64,000 nt of DNA from CAWUKT01 sp963923035. GTDB lineage: Bacteria; Bacteroidota; Bacteroidia; J057; JADKCL01. Below the pieces are notes generated by a model. The model was given only the letters and a program-made list of their open reading frames with translations, ran no database searches and had not been told where the DNA came from. The stretch is from the NCBI GenBank assembly GCA_963923035.1, contig CAWUKT010000029.1:5966-69965 (forward strand). Reading direction: 5' to 3'. Numbering within the stretch: the stretch's first letter is position 1; each line of letters begins with the position of its first letter. This document shows positions 60,090-64,000 of the stretch, piece after piece. A program made the position numbers and the translations under genes.

Positions 60090-61877
60090 ATGCCCGCCCA
60101 ACCACAAACCTTTTCCCTCCTCAATGTCCTCTCAGGGCTGGGCTATGGCATCGCATTTTTACTCGTCCCCTTGTTCTTCATCGAGGGAGGCTACGATACC
60201 TGGAACCTTCCCCGATTGGGGCTGCTCCTCGCCTTTCTCACCGGAGCCTTTGCCCTGATTCCCCTCCAAAAGAAATCCGCAGACGGACTGGTCTGGCCCA
60301 TTTATGCCCTGCTCCTGTTTTGGGTGACGTGGACCTTATTGGCCTCTATCCAGCCCCTCAACGCGGGCGATACCCTCTATTTGCTGGGCATTCGGGCCGC
60401 GGGTTTGGGATTGCTGATCTGGCTCTCCCTGCAACAGCAGCCGGAACGCGTCCTGTGGCCTCTCTTGGGCCTGGGACTGCTCGAAGTCCTGATCGGCGCG
60501 GGGGAACTTGCCGGGATCGTGGAGATGAGTGTGGTGCTGGAGCCGCCGCTGGGCACGACGGGCAACCAAAATATGTATGGTTCCCTGGTGGCCCTGTTGA
60601 TTCCCGCTCCCCTGCTCCTCGCCTTGCGGGCCCCACAATGGCGCCGGATGGCCTTGCTGGGATTGGCGGCTTGTATGGGCGTGATGGTCTTGGTTTCCGG
60701 CAGCAAAACGGGGATTCTGGCCCTGGGCTTGGGCGGTGGCGTCAGCGGAATCTTGTACCTGTTGATGGCCAAGCGCTCCCAAATCACGGTTTGGATGAAA
60801 ATCGGATTGCCGCTGGTGCCGGTTGCGGTCATTGTCGTGCCGATTCTGTGGGCGGGCATCAACTTTGCGCCCGGGCAAATGCCCCACGAAAACCCCGATG
60901 GCATCAGCGAGCGCGGGATGATTTGGCGGGAGACGATGGCCATGGCGGTGGACCGGCCGGGGCTGGGATGGGGGCCGGCGGGATGGAAATACGAGATGTT
61001 GAGCCGGGGCTATACGGGCTACAATGAGGTGTACGGCCTCCGCTTTTTTACGCGGCCCCACAACGATTTTCTGTGGCTGGCGGCGGAGATGGGACTTCCG
61101 GCTGCCCTGGCCTATATCGGCTTGCTGGTCTTTTTGTTTCGGCGGACCGTGGTCCGGGCCGGAGCGGCTACGGACAAGACGGGGCAGCTTCGGTGGCTGT
61201 TCCTGGCGATGGGCATCCTGGGATGGTGTGTGGTTTCGTCGTTGTATTTCCCGCTGGAGCGGGTGGACCATTGGGTGGTATTTGCCGCGCTGGTCGTATT
61301 GGTGGGGAAGGAAACGGGAAAAGGAGTAGGGAAATGGGGGAAAATGGCCCTGGGCATTCTGGGGGGCATCGGGTTCGCGTGGCTGACCTGGGGAGCATGG
61401 GGGCGCATTCAGCAGGACCAATCGTATCAGGAGGTGGTGCTGGCGGTGCAAAAAGGGGAGCATGACCGGGTATTGGAATTGTGTGGAAAAATGGAGCGCC
61501 GATATTTTTCTGTCGACTACTTTTCTTCTACTCCCATCGCATGGTACGAAGGCCTAGCCCACCTCCAAAAGGGGAATCCTACTCAAGCCCGGGACTTTTT
61601 GTTGGAGGCCTATTCCATCAATCCTCACCATCCTCACCTGCTGAACAACCTCGGCTCCGTCCACGTCATGCTGAACGATTATTCCACGGCCCAACGCTAT
61701 TACCGGGAAGCCGTCGATGTTTTCCCTGATTTTGCCGATCCGTATATCAACCTCTCCCGCATCCTGGTCGCCGAGGGCCAACGCTCTGAGGCCATTCGCC
61801 TCCTGAAATCCTATCCGGAATCCCAACCTTTCCACGGCCAGGCCGTGCGACGCGAATTGGAATTGATCCCCAATTGA
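60090..61877 (+). CDS. O-antigen ligase family protein with C-terminal TPR
   Basis: The 595-residue protein has about 12 membrane helices in residues 10-430. The Wzy/WaaL-type periplasmic loop is visible (ERGMIWRETMAMAVDRPGLGWGPAGWKYE...RFFTRPHNDFLWLAAEMG), with conserved Arg and the PHNDFL motif. Residues about 470-590 form TPRs (HLQKGNPTQARDFLLEAYSINPHHPHLLNNLGSVHVMLNDYSTAQRYYREAVDV). It joins polymerised glycans to lipid A-core or another acceptor. It ends 25 bases before the T9SS adhesin-like gene. Confidence 0.87.
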   Translation: MPAQPQTFSLLNVLSGLGYGIAFLLVPLFFIEGGYDTWNLPRLGLLLAFLTGAFALIPLQKKSADGLVWPIYALLLFWVTWTLLASIQPLNAGDTLYLLGIRAAGLGLLIWLSLQQQPERVLWPLLGLGLLEVLIGAGELAGIVEMSVVLEPPLGTTGNQNMYGSLVALLIPAPLLLALRAPQWRRMALLGLAACMGVMVLVSGSKTGILALGLGGGVSGILYLLMAKRSQITVWMKIGLPLVPVAVIVVPILWAGINFAPGQMPHENPDGISERGMIWRETMAMAVDRPGLGWGPAGWKYEMLSRGYTGYNEVYGLRFFTRPHNDFLWLAAEMGLPAALAYIGLLVFLFRRTVVRAGAATDKTGQLRWLFLAMGILGWCVVSSLYFPLERVDHWVVFAALVVLVGKETGKGVGKWGKMALGILGGIGFAWLTWGAWGRIQQDQSYQEVVLAVQKGEHDRVLELCGKMERRYFSVDYFSSTPIAWYEGLAHLQKGNPTQARDFLLEAYSINPHHPHLLNNLGSVHVMLNDYSTAQRYYREAVDVFPDFADPYINLSRILVAEGQRSEAIRLLKSYPESQPFHGQAVRRELELIPN

Positions 61878-61902
61878 CGTATTTTAAGGAAACGCCATTT
61901 AC

Positions 61903-63906
61903 ATGCTTATTGTACCAGCTCAACGCTTTCTTGCTCTAGTTGCGCTATTGTTCCTGTCCGTTTTCAGCCTCCGATCCCAGACCATCACCAGCGTCACTCC
62001 CGACAGTACGCAGGCCGGTTCCTCGGTGACGGTTTCGGTAACGGGCAGCAATACCAATTTCTTTTCGACCTCGCCTTCGGTGAGCATCGTCCCGGATGGT
62101 GGTGGTACCGCCATCGTTACCACCAGCTATGCAGTCCTCAACGATTCGCTGCTTACAGCGAGCTTCTTCGTCCCCCTGACGGCAGCCATTGGGTCCTACG
62201 GAATGCAGGTGGCCAATGCTACCGGCCTGGTGCCGGGCGTCTTTCGGGTGACCCCACCCGGAACAATCGCGAGTTGCAGCCCCAGCAGCGCTCCGGCGGG
62301 CACTTCCGTCAACGTAACGGTGACGGGCAGCAATACCAATTTCAATTCTGCCTCGCCCAATATCACCCTGACGCCGGTCGTCGGCCCCAGCATTTTCTCC
62401 ACCTCCTTTTCGGTGACCAGCGACACCACCCTCATCGCCAATTTCGCCATCCCTATCTCGGCGACCCTGGGGGACTACGCGATGACGGTCGGCCAGGTCA
62501 CCAATCCGGTCCCGGGCGTCTTCGCCGTGACCGGTGCGGCCGCGGTGGGAACCGTTCAGGGCAAGGTATTCCACGATGTCATGCTGGATTGCAACCAAGG
62601 CGCGGGGGAACCTGACCTCTCTAATTTTATCGTGCAGTTTGTCCCGGGCAATTACTACGCCACCACCGACCAGAATGGGGATTACCAGGCATTGCTTCCC
62701 CCGGGGAGCTATACCGCCGAGGTGGTTCCGCCCATGTACTATTCCCGCTATTGTCCCTCCGCACCGATCAACATTTCGGTTCCCTCAGCAGGTTCGACCA
62801 GCTCGGGCAATGACTTTGCCATTGAGGTGGATACCGTCTGGGACGGGTCGGTCTCCTGTGGTTTCAACGAATTCCGACCGGGCTTCAATACCGTGATCTA
62901 CGTCACGGTCATCAACCAGGGCATCCTCCCGCTCACCGGCGAAGCGTGGATCATCCTCGATACCAACCTGACCTATGTTTCCTCGGCTCCCATGGGCACC
63001 TTGTCGGGGGACACAGTCAAATGGTCCATCGGCCAGCCCCTCCCCCCGGGCGGCACCACGGTCTTCCAGGTGACGACCAATACGCCGGTCAGTGTCCAGC
63101 TGGGCACCCCCGTTTCCAATGAAAGCTGGGTGGTCTCCGATTCGCTGGACGCCAATTCAGAAAATGACAGCTATATCTGTGCGGATACGGTGATCGGCTC
63201 CTACGATCCCAATGACAAGACGGTCTGGGACCAGGACATGAACCTCGCTGATCCGGGGATCGATCCGACGGATTCGGTCCTGATCTACCGGATTCGGTTC
63301 CAGAATACGGGAACTGCTTCGGCCATCAATATCTTCATCCGCGACACTCTTTCGCCTTTCCTCGACCCGGCCACCCTGCAAATGATCGGGGTGAGCCACG
63401 TACCTTATACCATGGAACTCTCCGGGACGGGCAATATCGAATGGCGTTTCCCCAATATTTACCTGCCCGACAGTACCACGAATGAACCGGAGAGCCACGG
63501 CTACGTCCTGTTCAAAATCCGGCCGCGGGCGGGCTTCTCGATGGGCTCCTCCATCCTGAACAAGGCCAGCATTTACTTTGACTTCAACGATCCGATTGTG
63601 ACGAATGAGGTCAGCACCTCGATCATTGTGGCCCGGGAAGATCCACAGGCTCCGCTCCCGGTCAAGGTCTACCCGAATCCCACGTCCAATACGTTCCGGG
63701 TGGAGTTTGAATGCAACGGGCTGGATGCCACTTCGTGTCGCCTGTTCAATGCGACCGGAACCTTGGTTCGGGAATTGAAGCCGGATTGTGTGGGGGGCCT
63801 TCAGCAAATGGAAGTTTCTGTGTCGGGATTGGAAGCCGGGGTCTACTTCCTGGAAACGGTGGTGGGAGAACAGCAGAGCGTGCGCAAGGTGACGATCCTG
63901 CGCTGA
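61903..63906 (+). CDS. Secreted T9SS protein with two TIG-like modules and a DUF7619-type domain
   Basis: A 667-residue protein with a signal peptide (about 1-26, FSLRSQ). Two similar modules of about 90 residues follow (ITSVTPDSTQAGSSVTVSVTGSNTNFFS and IASCSPSSAPAGTSVNVTVTGSNTNFNS). A prealbumin-like segment comes next (VQGKVFHDVMLDCNQGAGEPDL), then a repeat domain with SYDPNDKTVWD and YRIRFQNTGTASAINIFIRDTL (DUF7619 type). The last 80 residues (VKVYPNPTSNTFRVEF to VYFLETVVGEQQSVRKVTILR) are a type A T9SS sorting domain. Probably a surface adhesin or structural protein. Confidence 0.88.
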   Translation: MLIVPAQRFLALVALLFLSVFSLRSQTITSVTPDSTQAGSSVTVSVTGSNTNFFSTSPSVSIVPDGGGTAIVTTSYAVLNDSLLTASFFVPLTAAIGSYGMQVANATGLVPGVFRVTPPGTIASCSPSSAPAGTSVNVTVTGSNTNFNSASPNITLTPVVGPSIFSTSFSVTSDTTLIANFAIPISATLGDYAMTVGQVTNPVPGVFAVTGAAAVGTVQGKVFHDVMLDCNQGAGEPDLSNFIVQFVPGNYYATTDQNGDYQALLPPGSYTAEVVPPMYYSRYCPSAPINISVPSAGSTSSGNDFAIEVDTVWDGSVSCGFNEFRPGFNTVIYVTVINQGILPLTGEAWIILDTNLTYVSSAPMGTLSGDTVKWSIGQPLPPGGTTVFQVTTNTPVSVQLGTPVSNESWVVSDSLDANSENDSYICADTVIGSYDPNDKTVWDQDMNLADPGIDPTDSVLIYRIRFQNTGTASAINIFIRDTLSPFLDPATLQMIGVSHVPYTMELSGTGNIEWRFPNIYLPDSTTNEPESHGYVLFKIRPRAGFSMGSSILNKASIYFDFNDPIVTNEVSTSIIVAREDPQAPLPVKVYPNPTSNTFRVEFECNGLDATSCRLFNATGTLVRELKPDCVGGLQQMEVSVSGLEAGVYFLETVVGEQQSVRKVTILR

Positions 63907-63919
63907 TCCAACGATAGCC

Positions 63920-63956
63920 AAAAAGGGGATGCCGGTGGACGCGGCATCCCCTTTTT
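63920..63956 (+). terminator. Terminator of the T9SS gene
   Basis: AAAAAGGGGATGCC and GGCATCCCCTTTTT form a perfect 14-bp stem around a 9-base loop; the right arm itself ends in T5. It lies 14 bases after the stop and directly before the putative group II intron. Confidence 0.92.
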
Positions 63957-63959
63957 CGT

Positions 63960-64000
63960 GTGTGCCCGGCATGGGCAATGACTCTAGGGTGTAAGTCCCG
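63960..64000 (+). mobile_element. 5' end of a group IIC (bacterial class C) intron
   Basis: From 63960 the sequence starts GTGTGCCCGGCATGGGC and reaches CTAGGGTGTAAGTCCCG at the window edge. This is the same layout as the 5' domain I start of class C introns such as the one from Oceanobacillus iheyensis (GUGUGCCCGGCAUGGG...AGGGUGAGAGUCCCG, from memory). Class C introns insert just downstream of rho-independent terminators, and a perfect terminator ends 3 bases before this point. The reverse transcriptase would lie outside the window. Confidence 0.8.

Noticed and set aside
1..64000. tRNA or rRNA genes
   Set aside because: No tRNA T-loop (GTTCGAATCC-like) with a matching acceptor stem and no rRNA segments were seen in the gaps; a tRNA scan would be needed to be certain.

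Overview
This 64 kb window looks like chromosome from a moderately GC-rich member of the Bacteroidota, most likely the Saprospiria (Lewinella-like). Three secreted proteins end in type IX secretion (T9SS) sorting domains. The window also has LytTR and TPR-kinase signalling, DUF4397 and DUF7619-type surface proteins, ECF sigma/anti-sigma pairs, few Shine-Dalgarno sequences and a Kdo transferase for LPS. No rRNA, tRNA, CRISPR array or prophage was recognised. The lineage is inferred from gene content.

Layout. 1-3.4 kb: a minus-strand G8/beta-helix secreted protein that runs off the left edge and lies under a long antisense open frame. 3.6-9.2 kb: a DUF3089 lipoprotein hydrolase, a queuosine-tRNA mannosyltransferase-like enzyme, an orphan YhdJ-type adenine methyltransferase, an M81 peptidase, DoxX and a reductase. 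9.2-16.1 kb: a BNR-repeat T9SS protein, an ECF sigma factor with a beta-barrel-bearing partner, an uncharacterised gene pair and a DsbA-like protein. 16.4-20.9 kb: two exported caspase-family proteins, one with its catalytic Cys replaced by Ser. 20.9-25.9 kb: waaA, an aspartoacylase-like hydrolase, a GCS2-CBS fusion and a small antitoxin-like pair. 26-33 kb: SCO, a TPR histidine kinase, then a zinc-ribbon microprotein with a 1085-residue CHAT-STAND-TPR protein, followed by a 0.7 kb GC-rich repeat island. 33-41 kb: a small conserved protein, a holin-like membrane protein, an AKR/LLM/SSS operon and a second sigma/anti-sigma pair. 41-47.6 kb: a DUF4397 T9SS protein, a polytopic membrane protein, a secreted protein, an M28 peptidase and a deoxynucleoside kinase. 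48-51.7 kb: an H-NOX-like protein, a hybrid histidine kinase and a LytTR regulator. 51.8-56.2 kb: an envelope-glycan operon. 56.4-64 kb: a lipoprotein, a dienoyl-CoA-reductase-like SDR, an AT-rich segment with DnaA-box-like sequences (candidate oriC), a cupin, a 21-bp repeat tract, an O-antigen ligase and a T9SS adhesin-like protein. The window ends inside what appears to be the 5' end of a group IIC intron.

The best leads for new biology are: the zinc-ribbon/CHAT-STAND-TPR operon, which has STAND-type defence or death-effector architecture; the signalling module in which the H-NOX lacks its heme-ligating His and the LytTR regulator lacks its phospho-acceptor Asp; the caspase pair with one pseudo-active site; and the possible replication origin near 58.2 kb. 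Several intergenic leaders are almost purine-free on the coding strand, which fits SD-independent initiation.
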